Assembly: GCF_030253575.1 (NCBI RefSeq)
Contig: NC_080564.1
Coordinates: forward strand, 5,500,501 to 5,564,500
DNA length: 64,000 nucleotides
Direction of reading: 5' to 3'
Source of the DNA: Rhododendron vialii
Lineage: Eukaryota > Streptophyta > Magnoliopsida > Ericales > Ericaceae
This document shows, in pieces, positions 1 through 11,165 of the stretch (within the stretch, counting starts at the first letter, position 1; the number at the start of each line of letters is the position of its first letter). The position numbers and the translations under genes are program-made. The notes under the pieces are model-generated. The model was not told where the DNA came from and searched no databases. It worked only from the letters and a program-made list of their open reading frames with translations.

Positions 1-1075
1 AGTGTTCGGGTGTTTAAATCTACTCTGTGCATAGCACGGGAAATCGACTCACACACCTTGAAATTGAATAAATCGACTCGTCCTTCGTGTACGGCGTGTG
101 AAAAGAAAAAAGCATTGACACATAAACATACAAATAAGTACATCAAAGAGGCTTGCCCCGAAGTTGGAAAGATTGTTTGGCCGTCGTACCATATGTGGCT
201 TGATTCAGTATCTCGACACGATTTCTCTTGTACTGTGAAAGCAAAAAAGAGAGACGTAGAACGAATTAACAAACAAAAGTTTCTGTTTTTTGCAGTATTC
301 GTATTCAAAAAATTGATTAAATAGAGCTATACCAAGAAAAATAGCAACAGAGATTAGTTTTTTTTAGCTAGCTAAAAGGAACAATTATGGAAAGAAGAGA
401 AAGATGATTGCTTGTTTTCCATTTGAAACTGAAGCAATTATTGGTGCAATTACGTATGGAAGAATCAAGCAATTACTAAAGCAATTACGTATGGAAAATT
501 ATGGAAAGGAGAGGAAGATTTTTTTTTTTCAATTTTTTGAATATGTAGGTGCCACATGTCGCAACCATAGGCATCCTTACTAACGCCACGTGTCGCAACC
601 ACGGTCCTTCTAGCCATGATATAAACGATTGAGATAATATTCCCGAATTGTATATCCCTATTGGACTGGTTATAGTAATACTTTCTTCTCCCATATCCTT
701 ATTGTATTGTCTTCAGAATAATGATTTATGCACTCCTTTTTTTTACATTTCACATTCTTTTTTTTGTCTTTATCCGGATGAATTTACAATGTTACCATTG
801 TACGTGTGGAAATGTGTATTGAAAAAATGACAACATAATAAATTCATGTGATTTGAGACAAAAAAAAGAAGAAAAAAAAAGAGGAATGTGAAAATCACTT
901 CTCTATTTTACCGTAATTGAGAAAATAGAACATATCCTTTCAATTCTATATACATCTACTTATATCCACCACAAAATAAACCAACCATATACAAATTCCA
1001 TCTTCTATGAATTACCTCAAATAAATAACCAACAACATTATCCCCCTATATGGATATATATCCGTCTTATTATCA
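1..1075. other. Intergenic, no gene recognised
   Basis: AT-rich DNA with short open frames that match nothing I know. A short direct repeat (core tgtcgcaacca) occurs near 557-572 and 590-601, preceded by gccacat and gccacgt respectively. No splice-consistent coding signal was found on either strand. Confidence 0.5.
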
Positions 1076-1316
1076 TACTCTCACTGTCCGGATTTAATAG
1101 TCTATTTTGGGAGTTCGTGTCACTTTTCAATCAATTATATCTTATAATTTATAATGTTTTATGTAATTTTGAAATCATTATCTTACAGAATAATTGAGAT
1201 CTACAGTATCACAAGATCTATATTGGATATAAATTTTTTTACTAATTTAAAAATATAACTCATTTTTTATTCGATTAAAATTAAATTAGAAATTATTAAA
1301 TCCGGACAGAGGAAAT
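1076..1316. repeat. Degraded MITE with tgtccggattta ends
   Basis: The ends are inverted copies of each other: tgtccggattta near 1086 and taaatccggaca near 1300. The interior (gtgtcacttttcaatcaatta, broken by changes) resembles the ACTCCCTCCGTCCC-type MITEs elsewhere in the window. The class, probably Stowaway/Tc1-mariner-like, is inferred from those relatives. Confidence 0.5.
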
Positions 1317-1717
1317 ATCTTTTGCATAAAAGTATATCCATCCAAAAATTAATCCGGTTGGCAAACCGCCTGCGAACTTTCAGCAAACTCGATAGAAGCA
1401 GCCGGCTCCACTATTGTCCGCCCGGCTTGGACGAGGCGGCTTGGCTTAAAACAACAGCTCAGATGGGAAGACAGGAGATTTCGGTTCGGGATCAGTCACG
1501 TGCTGACCGGCCAGTAAGCACGGGGATCATGCAATGCCGCGCTACCACCCCCACGGTACTAGTAAAAAGAAATGATAGCGCGACGATAGCTGTACCACGA
1601 AATGTTTTTAAAACGCAAAGTTTGGCTCTTTCTGAGCTTACGTGGTCTCTATTTATTGGTTGATATTCGACTGGCCTGTGACTTTAGACACGGCTGGCTT
1701 ACACAGACAAGTTCTTC

Positions 1718-1996
1718 TTCTTTTTTTTTTTGAACAGCCAAAAGGGTGGAAGGGGCGACCAACGTTACAATCCCTTTTGAGGGTGATCATAGGGGCTCCT
1801 TACTTGCTGTGAAATGTCCGGTTCGAGCCATAGCTATTATTCTAGATGACAAGCCGTCATCACAAGACCCACCTACATATAAGTGGACATAAATATTTAC
1901 CCCTACATCCCATTGTTACTGGCAAGACTCGAAACGGAGTCTCACCTAAGGATAAAGGACACCCTATCCACTAAGCTACCATCTCCCCGGTGGTAG
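1718..1996 (-). mobile_element. tRNA-derived SINE with target-site duplications
   Basis: Read on the minus strand, it starts with a tRNA-like head: an A box (tagcttagtgg), then a B box (gtttcgagtct), an unrelated body, and a poly-A tail (the T run at 1721-1731 on the plus strand). The 14-bp flanks cagacaagttcttc (1704-1717) and cagacaagttcatc (1997-2010) differ at one base, as expected of target-site duplications from LINE-type integration. It is a non-autonomous retroposon that uses RNA polymerase III signals. Confidence 0.75.
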
Positions 1997-2351
1997 CAGA
2001 CAAGTTCATCACAGAAGAAAGCAAAGTCAACTATAGACTGCCTTGTTGTCTTTGTTATTTGAAAAGAATTTTTCAAAAAATTCCTCCTAAATTCTTTTTA
2101 CTTTCAACATTTTTCTCTTTATCTCTCTCCACTTATTACCCCTACTATTTTTCAAAAAAACTTTTTAAAACACAAACCAAACAAAATTTTTAAAATTAAA
2201 GGAAATAATTTTGTCATTCTTTTTTTTTTTCTAACGATATTTTTCTTCTCTCCCCAAATAAATCATCTATATTACTATTGCAGTGAGGCTCGTTGGCTAC
2301 AAACCGCCTTTATGCCTCAAGATGGTGAGCTATAGGGTTGGTCTTCAATAA
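1997..2351. other. Intergenic, nothing recognised
   Basis: T- and A-rich sequence between two repeats, with no coding or RNA signal seen. Confidence 0.4.
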
Positions 2352-2758
2352 ATACCAATGTTCTGAATACCGTACCGGTCAGGGTACCGGTTTTTCTATT
2401 GGTACGGTATGTACCGGTACCGGTCAAATACCGGGTACCGTTTCGGATTGATCGCTATTAGTGTTATTTTCCTACTTAAAAAAAAATTTATAGTATAATA
2501 TACACTTTTTTAAAATAAAAAAAATAAAAAATCCGGTATTTGCCCGGTACCGTCCGGTATTTGCCCGGTACCGTCCGGTATATTGTCCGGTACTTGAAAA
2601 AAATATAAATTTAAAAGTAGTCCCGTACTGTCCGGTACCGGCCGGTATGTCCGGTACCGACCGGTATTTGAGCCGGAACGAAATTAGAGGTGTAGGGTAC
2701 CGAATTTGGTCAAAAACGGTACGTACCGACCGGTACGAAACGGTATTAATAACATTGA
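2352..2758. mobile_element. GGTACC/CCGGTA-rich foldback MITE
   Basis: The two ends are inverted and similar: aataccaatgttctgaatac at the left and the complement of ggtattaataacattgata at the right. Between them lie more than ten copies of ccggtacc/ggtaccgg-like words on both strands, around an AT-rich centre (2480-2530). This is a non-autonomous DNA element of uncertain superfamily. The minus-strand open frame across it is a by-product of the repeats. Confidence 0.6.
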
Positions 2759-2785
2759 TAAATACGGTAACATTTAACAACTTCA

Positions 2786-3323
2786 GGGCCTGTTTATATG
2801 CAAGATAAGGATTGTGGATATTAATTAATAAGAGGAATAAGATAGTAGTAGGTATTAATTAATAAAAAATGATTCACATTAATGTGACGTTAATAGAAGA
2901 TGTATTAAATACTACATGGTTTGGATGGTGTATTAAAAAGGAGCTATAAAATAGTACTTGATTTGGATGAAGGATAAATTGGAAGTATAAGGGAGAATGA
3001 ATAATGTAAAAACTGTTAAATAACTTTTTTGCCCTTGTACAGTGTTAAGTTAAATTATTCATTAAGATAAATATAAAATTGCAAAAGTCAATAAAATGAA
3101 TTACTTTTCATAACTAAGAAATAATAATTTAATTAATTAATTAATTTGCTAAGTATAAAAAAATTAAAATTCATTTCTGTATAAAGTGTTTTTTTTTAAT
3201 TTCATGTTTTTTTTAAGTTTGGATGAGTGTTTTTTTTTTTTTGGCAAATGCATGAAACACATGGCATACATGCACATAATATAAAATTCCTAAGTTCTTT
3301 TTTATTCTCTTTTTTATTGCCGT

Positions 3324-3361
<38 letters not shown>

Positions 3362-3491
3362 ACGGCAGCAGCAGCTCCTCGCCGGACTTCACGATCGCAG
3401 CAGAGAAGGAGAACGGAGGAAGATCCAGTTCACACACGGACTTCACGATCGTCGTCGATCGGCGGCGTCTCCTCGCTGTCGTCACGGTACG

Positions 3492-3526
<35 letters not shown>

Positions 3527-3820
3527 TCTCTTTTCCATTTTTCCCGATCTGTCATAGGAGGCTGCTGTGGGTGGGGGAAGGGGGATAAGGAGGGGTAAAA
3601 TCGTCAATTTTTGAGGGGTATTAGGGGGGATTAGATATGGTTATCTCAAACCCTGCCATAAGTAATACCCCGAATCCCCTTCTCGCCGGTGTTAGAGAAG
3701 AAGGGGGATAAGCAATACCCAGCCTCAATGGCTTCCCAAACCAGGGCTTCGGCTGTGAGACCAGGTTTAAAAGAGGGGTATTGTTAACACCCCTTGGTAA
3801 GCCGACATCCAAACAGGTCC
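2786..3820. mobile_element. 1-kb terminal-inverted-repeat element (PIF/Harbinger- or hAT-like)
   Basis: It begins gggcctgtttatatg and ends catccaaacaggtcc, which are inverted and nearly identical. Both sides are flanked by tca (2783-2785 and 3821-3823), consistent with a 3-bp target duplication. The GGGCCTGTTTGG-type end is common in Harbinger/Tourist and some hAT elements. The interior holds a GA microsatellite (about 3329-3357) and a run of 33 C. No transposase frame is visible, so it is non-autonomous. Confidence 0.55.
3492..3524. repeat. 33-nt poly-C tract
   Basis: An uninterrupted run of 33 C, followed by ctctctctt and preceded about 135 bp upstream by a (GA)n microsatellite. Runs of this length are prone to replication slippage and to sequencing or assembly error. 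Confidence 0.85.
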
Positions 3821-5137
3821 TCAGTTCTCTATAAGGAGAAATTTTTCGGTGCCGTGTGGGTATATCCCACGTGGTACCACATCCAAGCCGCCCAATACAC
3901 TATTTGACAAGGGCGGAAGTACACCCACCATGGGTTGGGCTGTAGCTCAGGTCCACTTTAGAAACCCTCCATAAAAAATAATAAATAGCTAGTTTTTACT
4001 AGCAGCGGAGTCGCGATTTTGATATGAAGGGGGGCCGGCTTAATAGCTAAAACTTTTTTATCTCATAAAGTGTTTGCTTTCCAACACATCAAATTTGTAC
4101 ATTGAAATAATTTTAGCCTAATGTAGTTAAAGTATACCGATCATTTTGCATTTTTGTCAACAGTCACGTGTTTATTTTTCATTGATGAAAAAATTGAGAA
4201 TGTAAAATAACTGATTTTTTATCAAATTAAACAAAAATTATTAAGATTATAAGTACCTACATGAATAATTATCGATAATATTCAAAATCAAGTATATAAA
4301 TATAAAAAATTTAAAAATCTAGGTCGGGACCCTAGGCCCCAACATAGCTTCGCCCCTTGTTTTTGGAAGCTCTAGAATATCCTTGTGAAGTATGTAGAGT
4401 TTTTTGTGAGAATTAATCGCATGTGTAATTCCAGAATTATCTCTGAAAATATCTTTGTACTAGAACACTTTCCATGAAGAGTATAAATAGGTGATAGGTT
4501 CTAACCATTTTGTACCAAACCAAAAAAAATTTGAGTTCAAATATAATACAAACACTCTCGTTCCCAACTCTTGTTTTTAATATTATCTCTCCTCCACAAA
4601 TCTTGAACATATTTTAAGATACGCAATACGTATTCTATATGATTTATACAAATGAAAAAAAATTTGCCCACCCAAAATTTTTTTTTGATTAGCCCAAAAT
4701 AAAATCAATTCTTGGTTCTACCCTTGCTATTGGATAGTTTGGATTGAAACTCTCTCTCTCATTTCACTTCAACACTCTCTTCTTCTTCTTTTTTCTTTCC
4801 AAATCCGAGCTGTCCAAAAACGCAATAAACAGTTCGAATGTACGAGTGGACACTACGTGGTACCCGCTCAGCAATGAAATTTTTTCCCTCTCTGAAGTAC
4901 TACTATGTTTTCTTCAATCTATGTTTTCTCATCCAAGAGTAACGGGAATTTGGAAAGCTACAGAATTTTTTGCTGAAGCTAATATACTACTGTACAATTT
5001 TTTTTGAAAATTAATTGTAATTTTTTTTTTGATAAGAGGTTATTAATTGGAGATAGGAGAGGTCTCTGAAGTCTCAAATTCTCAATTCTTCTGCAAGCAT
5101 GCAACTCTCTCTCTCCCTCCCCGCATAGAAGATAGTT
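3821..5137. other. Intergenic region upstream of the PAC3 homologue, with dispersed repeat pieces
   Basis: Positions 3831-3920 and 4732-4910 each resemble consecutive parts of a repeat seen whole at 62193-62420 (see findings). A TATA-like box (tataaata, 4482-4489) stands about 650 bp before the PAC3 start codon. Whether it belongs to that gene is unknown. Pyrimidine-rich DNA at 5103-5120 is probably the PAC3 5' leader. Confidence 0.4.
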
Positions 5138-8100
5138 ATGGCTAGTTCAGGCCCTCCATTTCCAGTGCCTCACAAGAAACTCTCGCTAGATATCAATGTG
5201 AGTCTCTCTCTCTCTTTTACCTTCCTTTTCTATATTGATTTCTGGATCATTGCCGTTAATTTCCTGGGGAGAATAAATTTTTTCCCTTTCTTTTCTTCTT
5301 ACATTTAGCGCCTTTTGTTGTTTTCATCTCAGTTAAGCTTACAAAATGGTGGAGCTAATAGTTTGGCTGTTACTACCATATAAGGCTATATATAATACTA
5401 GCACGTTGGTATGTTGGACCTTAACTAAAACGTGATCATTCATATAAACAGGATGATGATAACCAAAAATTTCCCTCACAATAGGTGTAACCAACTAACC
5501 AAGTGGAAGTTCTAAGTTGGCATTGGTTATAGCTTGCACACAACCTGTTTGCTTTAATGTCTGCTCTGTTTTTTCCACACTGGTGATGTTTCATGGAGGG
5601 AGGGAGGGAGGGAGAGAGAGAGAGAGAGAGAGATGAATATGAAATCCATTGGAATTCATCAGTTTGTAGGACTGGAATTTAATGGGTGGATGTGAAACGG
5701 CAATCCACATGATATGAAATCCAATTGCTAAATGGATGGTTAGAAGAGCCATTTCAAAATTAAATTGTGGGGCGTCGGGTTTTCTGGAGGAGTTTTATCA
5801 AAGATTGTAGTTGTACATAAATATATGTTTGATAAACTTGCCTTGGACAGTTGGACTGAACCATTTTTTTTTATAGATGCTATGAGACAATGTTAGGACG
5901 AAAAAGTGACAACTATGCTGAACGACCAATACAAAAACCAGTTCAACATTCTTGAACTAAAACATTATTTATCTCCCTTTTTTCTCTTTTTGGGAAATGA
6001 TAATGGCAAAATTGTTTGTGTTTGTGCCAAAACTTTAGTGTATAAAAGCTTTGTACCTTGCACATGGTACAAAGCTTTTATGTACTACAGTTTTGGCACA
6101 AACAAAAACAGTTTTGGCATTAGCAACACTCTTTTTTTAACCCTTCTACTTCCTCACAAAAATAAAAATAAAACAAAAATGTTCAAACACAAAGGGGTTC
6201 CCCGTTTAATGGAAGCAAAGGCAATGGAGAAAGTTGAATCCTTCGCTTTTAACGAACGTGGCTAGCGCCATTGGATTTTGATATTTTGAATTATGGAGAC
6301 ATACACATGCATATTCGTGTGGGGTCTGGTTGGGATGAAACTAAGTTTTCAAATCTAAAACCATTTAGTTCTAGCACTTGGAGTTTTGCTGCAAAATGTC
6401 GCTGTTGGATCTTTCTTTGTGAATTTAACCTTGCAACTTTCCAATATACACATGTCTACCCGTGTTTTCATAGTCTTTTACTTTTTATATCAATTCTATC
6501 ATTTTTATGTGTTCTTTCACGAAACCAAACTGAGATTCTTACCTTTTCTTGTGGCAGGGAAGTAAAACGGAGCTAATTATTTGTAGCTATGATGATCATA
6601 TTCTTGTGGGTTCCACACTTCCCTTTGGTTGGAAAGGACTATGATTGTGGATGGGGGTGCTTCTAATACTTTAGGTGTTTTTTCTTTAGGTTATCGCAAC
6701 CCAGATAGGAAGCATGGGAACAATATTGCATGCCAGGTATGTATGCTGTTGTTTTATTACTTTTTACTTCGGAAAGTTCTCATTTCAAAAAAAAAAAAAA
6801 AAAAAACTTCGGTTGTTTAGCAGGCATAGATTGTATAGTTGGAATGACATTCAAAATAGTGAGGTCTAGTTGAAAGTCATATTTTTATGCTGCAAAATAT
6901 CCTATGATTTTGATTGCTGATCTTGATCTTTATGTGCACTCAGTGTTCTTATTTAATCCTATATTGCAAGTAAATGTTGAACATTGTGTTGTTAAAGTTC
7001 TCATTGATTAAGTTGTCTGCGTGTCAGGACATTATGCTTCTCTTATCTGAAAATATTCCCACAATAGGACTATTCTACATACGGCCAGATTCATTTCTTA
7101 GGCCAATTCTCAAAATGTGACAGCTTGTTCAAGATGTGAAATTCACATGTTTCCATTGTAAAAGATACCAGCAGAGTCAAAAATAATTCGTCTGTGTAGC
7201 TCCAATTACAAAGATTAACGAAGGGTGGGATAAATTGTTCAAACTCAAACTCAAAGTCACATGTCTGCTTGTCTATATGACTGATATCAAGCCACATAAA
7301 TATAGGTGTATTTTCTTTATATAGCAGATAACTAGAAGTAAGAACAGGAGAAAACAAAAGAAGAGGATGGGGCCGGAAGAGTAGATCGTAAGACACGGCT
7401 CCTGGTTTTTACTTTTTACTACTTTTCTTGCTAATTGTTTTAGCATTACTGGTGCCAAAGCCATGCTACTTAATATTATCCTTTTGGTGTGAAAGAGGAT
7501 TGACTTTTTACTCATTACCTTTCATCTGGGAGAAAGTTTGGAAAAGTTGTCTTTAATGATTTGCAGGAAGGAAGAAGGGATGTTAATTCAGCCGACCTTC
7601 AATGTCTCTGTTATATTTGGTAAACGAGACGAGGTAAGAAAGCCTATGCTTTACTCTGTTCCTTTAGTCTCTATTAAGTGTTTGATCAACTAAATGCACA
7701 TTTGCAGCCAATGCTAGTAGCATGTGCTCGTCAGCTGATCGAAAACATTAGGTATTTTCCCCTTTACTTTATAATGATAGTATCACACATATGATCCGAA
7801 TGAAAATTAACTCATTAATCACCCACCACAACTTTGTTGTCCTACATTTGGAACTTCAGTGAATACCATCATACTTGATGCTTTTGCCTATGAATCTTCA
7901 TACAAATAAAATGTAACCCTCTTTTTTCCTATCGGACATATGCATGAATTCTACGATGCGTGTATATAATGCTTTTACTAGCGTTTGTTGTTAAGATTAC
8001 AAGAAGTTCTTTGAGTGAATATCTTTTTCACACATTATGTTATGGTTGCAGTAGCTGTGGATCTTCCAGGCCATTGGTGCTTTCTCTTGGTCTCAAGGAC

Positions 8101-8237
8101 CATTCTGCGGTACAAATCTAAACATCTGAATTTTGTTGAAAATGAAATAGGTGGAAGTGCCTAATGACAACCGTGGTTTCATGCAGGAAACATTGAAAGG
8201 CATTATTCATGCTGTGATAGAGAATCGCCTCTGGTAA
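5138..8237 (+). CDS. PSMG3: Proteasome assembly chaperone 3 (PSMG3/PAC3) homologue, 7 exons
   Basis: Exons: 5138-5197, 6558-6605, 6690-6736, 7567-7633, 7708-7751, 8052-8109, 8187-8237; all introns are GT-AG and the joined frame is open, giving 124 residues. The protein starts MASSGPPFPVPHKKLSLDIN and contains HILVIATQIGSMGTILHA, FNVSVIFGKRDEPMLVACA and a C-terminal VIENRLW. This follows the human PSMG3 pattern (HILVVVTQFGKMGT, LLGQDEPL, final W), and the length is close to the human protein's roughly 122 residues. The family pairs with PAC4 to help build the 20S proteasome alpha-ring in the cytosol or nucleus. Assignment is by memory of the family, not by search. Intron 1 is long (1,360 bp), starts with a CT tract and carries a hairpin element. 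Confidence 0.85.
5576..5634. repeat. (GGGA)n(GA)n microsatellite in PAC3 intron 1
   Basis: A short ggga run followed by a ga run, ending near 5633. Simple repeat with no further signal. Confidence 0.7.
6013..6110. repeat. 98-nt hairpin (foldback) in PAC3 intron 1
   Basis: The arms 6013-6057 and 6066-6110 are inverted and differ at only about four positions, with an 8-nt loop (ttgcacat). The core of each arm contains tttgtgccaaaact and aaaagctttgtacc. The size and near-perfect pairing fit either a small MITE or a young hairpin able to give small RNAs. Confidence 0.7.
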
Positions 8238-9510
8238 TTTTCTGCCATAGAAATCTGAAAATGATTCTCGAAGTAGACTCGTAGGCAGGCCTTTGTAGCT
8301 TTGAACTTATTGTGCCTGGGACTGCCTTCTCTTGGTGGTTTGAAATGGAGGATATTATTATATTGAAGGAAAAACCAAGGTTAATTTTACTTATTCACAC
8401 ATTAACCATATATTTGACCCAAATTTATTAGGCTGTTATATTGCTAATAAAAGGATAGTGATACTCGTACTAATTAGCTTCTCAAACTCGGGGTGTGTTA
8501 GGGCCAGAGAACGCACACAAGCAAAAGAAACAATTAATCGAACGAACAAGACATGCAACATACGTGGTTCCGACTTAAGTGATATAAAGTGTCTAATGGA
8601 GCATATTTTCATTTTCTTGCTAATAAATTCTTGACATTTGATTTTGTCCTCACTTTTAACGCTTTTGGAGTATAATGACCTTATCAAACGTTTTTGAAAA
8701 TGTCAACGGAGATGCTCTTGAACTATGAACTTCAGGTAGCAATTTGGTGAATATATACTATACAGGAATGGTAATGTAAAATCCACTAAGAGCCATGAAA
8801 CGAGCATCTGGTTGATAAGCCCGCGCATTAATCTATTTCACGGTCGCCTTATTTCATCAATGTATTCTATACCGATAGAATTTTGTGATCAATAGCATAG
8901 ACTCCCTGGATTTCTATGCCATAGTGGCAAGACTTCCGTGCGGTTTGGTTAGCCGGAATAGATACGAGACTGGATTACAAATCCCACGAGACAGCATTTG
9001 CTGACGTTTGAATGTAGCAATCCCTAGAGATATACAATTCTAGAACTCATAGGGTATATGCTATCTTATGTTACGTAATACTATAAATCTCCTTTCTAGT
9101 TTGGCCCGATCTCGTCCTGCGAACTTCGTGTCTTTTCACGTCGAGTGGATTTGATAAAAACTCTCGATTATGGTTCAAGTTAGTAATTGTCTTGAGAGCA
9201 TGTTTGATTGATGGAATTAATGATGGGCTTGTGGGGTATGTAGCTAATTTATTCGTTTTAAGAAATTCTACGAGTTGATGTTCTGTCTCTGGAATCCATT
9301 TTTCCCGAAATAGACTTGTTCCCAAGCACTGTATCAAATGATGTACGATCAACATAATTTGTGACGTGATTTCTGTTCTTGACAAGCTCTAAGAAGTGGA
9401 TTGTCCCGATTGCTCGGAAAGAGCCCAATAGGACACCCTAGCCTCTTTTTAGCTGGATCCTATTGAAAACGTACTTCAAGTTAGAGTTTCTTTTAGACAT
9501 ACAACAAAGT
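8238..9510. other. Intergenic, no gene recognised
   Basis: The first part (to about 8800) is AT-rich. 8805-9470 is less repetitive and has a minus-strand open frame of 104 codons at 9071-9385 that I do not recognise. Organellar origin is possible but unproven. Confidence 0.4.
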
Positions 9511-9511
9511 A

Positions 9512-9754
9512 CTCCCCTCCGTCTGTCCCATTTTTTTTTGTCATTTTTGGTATTCGTGTCAGTTTTCAATTGCTTATATCTTCCATTATGAATCTAAAAA
9601 AATATGCAATATGGGTTTTGTTTGATAGTTCTCGATTAGTGTTATATAAAGTTCTTAAAATTTTGAAAAACTTTATAGATTAGGAGATACTATAAACGTT
9701 TAAAGAATGGCACGAAAAACGAAAAATGACAAACAAAATGGGACGGAGGGAGGA
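9512..9754. mobile_element. Stowaway-like MITE (CTCCCCTCCGTC ends)
   Basis: Left end ctcccctccgtctgtcccat, right end gggacggagggagga, flanked by TA. The length of about 243 bp and the inverted ends are typical of the CTCCCTCCGTCCC MITE family spread through plants. Confidence 0.75.
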
Positions 9755-10208
9755 CTAACTTTGTGGTGGACTTTTGGAACTACCTCTTGTTTGGTGATTG
9801 GATTATTTCCTTTAGTCAACTGTTTTTGATTGGTTTTGAACTCTTTAACTTCATTTGTTTGAACTTGGATGCCAATTTTGATTGAAATCCATGAATGCGT
9901 ACGGAGTTGCTCACACTGAATTCATTGCAATCCAAATTCACTTACGAGATTAGTCATATTAAATTCTAATCTTATTTGAGCTATGATATGATATTATGAG
10001 TTCGTAATGCAAGTCGCCGATATCTTAAGGAAATACGTGGAAAGTTTGGTTACATTTTCTTTTGTTTAAAGAAGCTGTATGCATTCTTAATGATCAAAAA
10101 GCTTTTCATATAGTATAATATAATGTGCTATGACATTAAATAATGTCCCAAAATCTCATTCTTAACTTTTCCTTCAAGTTAATTAAGAAACACTGTTGAT
10201 GTGATGAC

Positions 10209-10410
10209 AATGGGTGTTCCCATGTGTTGGCTTCTTGCTAAAGTTGGAGTTTGCGTCTCGGATGGGCGTAAGATTATTCTTAATATTGTGTTTACTCGGT
10301 TGGGTCTCGGGTTAAGAATATGATGCTATCACTCTTTATTCTTATTAATCTTTATAACAACTCAGAAATTAATGAAATTTTTTTGTCTTTCAAAAAAAAA
10401 AAAAAAAAAC
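10209..10410 (+). mobile_element. 3' end of an L1-type LINE with poly-A tail
   Basis: The segment ends tttttgtctttcaaaa followed by a poly-A run, as plant L1 LINEs do. It is bracketed by ttgatgtgatgac (10196-10208) and ttgatgtgacgac (10413-10425), a 13-bp duplication with one mismatch. A homologous stretch near 14760-14800 lacks the insert and looks like the empty site. It is 5'-truncated, with no coding part left. Confidence 0.65.
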
Positions 10411-10436
10411 TCTTGATGTGACGACGAGAATGTATA

Positions 10437-10946
10437 AAACTACTTCATTCATTCCTTTTTAAGTGTCTTGTTTCATAACTCTAACCCCGTTTGGCTAAAT
10501 AAGCCAAGTGGCTTGTTTTTTTTGTCCTTATTCAAATTTTTTTCGTATTTGTTAGTTTTTCGTTATTTTTTGGGGATTAATGCATTGTCATGACGAGAGG
10601 AATTTAAAAAGTTAAAAATTATGATCGAAATCAATTTTTTTTGAATAAAGATGAAATTAACTAACAAATACGAAAAAAATTTGAATAAGGACAACAAAAT
10701 AAATCACTTGGCTTATTTAGCCAAACGGGTTATTAAAAAGACATTATTATTATACCTTTTACATTAACTTTTTCCTCAACTTTTCTTACTTATCCATCAT
10801 CATTACATTTTTACTCATTAACTTTTCAATTTTTAGAGACAAAATAGACAATGCACAAATTTTTACCCACTAACTTTACAAAATGGATAGTTATTAAAGG
10901 ATAGCTCAATATAAAATACTGGATTCTAAATAAGAAACGGAGAGAG
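10437..10946. mobile_element. MITE interrupted by a second MITE
   Basis: The outer parts (10437-10482 and 10733-10946) align in order with the MITE at 12308-12585: tttttaagtgt, cataactc, ttattaaaaag, tagagacaaaatagacaat, and a final aacggagagagtataa. The piece between is a separate element, so this copy was split by a later insertion. Confidence 0.7.
10483..10732. mobile_element. PIF/Harbinger-type MITE with TIRs of about 75 bp
   Basis: The ends cccgtttggctaaataagcc and ggcttatttagccaaacggg are exact inverted copies, and the similarity continues for about 75 bp inward (gtccttattcaaattttttt). Flanking TAA and TTA fit a TWA-type target duplication. Related but more decayed copies occur at 21836-22046, 23200-23358, 25287-25663 and 45160-45533. 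Confidence 0.75.
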
Positions 10947-10969
10947 TATAAATGATTATTTTAACCTTC

Positions 10970-11145
10970 GCCCAAATGGTGTAGGATAATAGGTAAAATG
11001 TGCATTGATATCCAAAAAATATGTATTGATATTTGTGAAAGTGCTTTGATATTTATGAGATATGCATTGATATTCGAACTTGTTTGAAATTATTGGCATT
11101 TTATCCTCTGCCCAGTGTGCGGGGGTTAGCAAGACCGAACTATAA
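10970..11145. repeat. Dispersed repeat with a second copy at 48673-48741
   Basis: The end of this stretch (cgaacttgtttg, then tatcctctgcc, then ggttagcaagaccga) recurs at 48673-48741 in the same order. Preceding bases contain repeated cattgatatt words. The element class is unknown. Confidence 0.5.
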
Positions 11146-11165
11146 AAACTAGTTTTTCATTTTTG

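Noticed and set aside
10-324. Open frame of 104 codons at the window start
   Set aside because: No recognisable motif, and composition like the AT-rich surroundings; probably chance.
2472-2780. Minus-strand frame with repeated TGRYRANTGRYR
   Set aside because: Produced by the GGTACC-rich repeats of the foldback element, not a protein gene.
4330-4640. Possible LTR-like remnant with a TATA box (tataaata) and promoter-like texture
   Set aside because: No paired repeat, primer-binding site or coding part could be seen; not enough to call an element.
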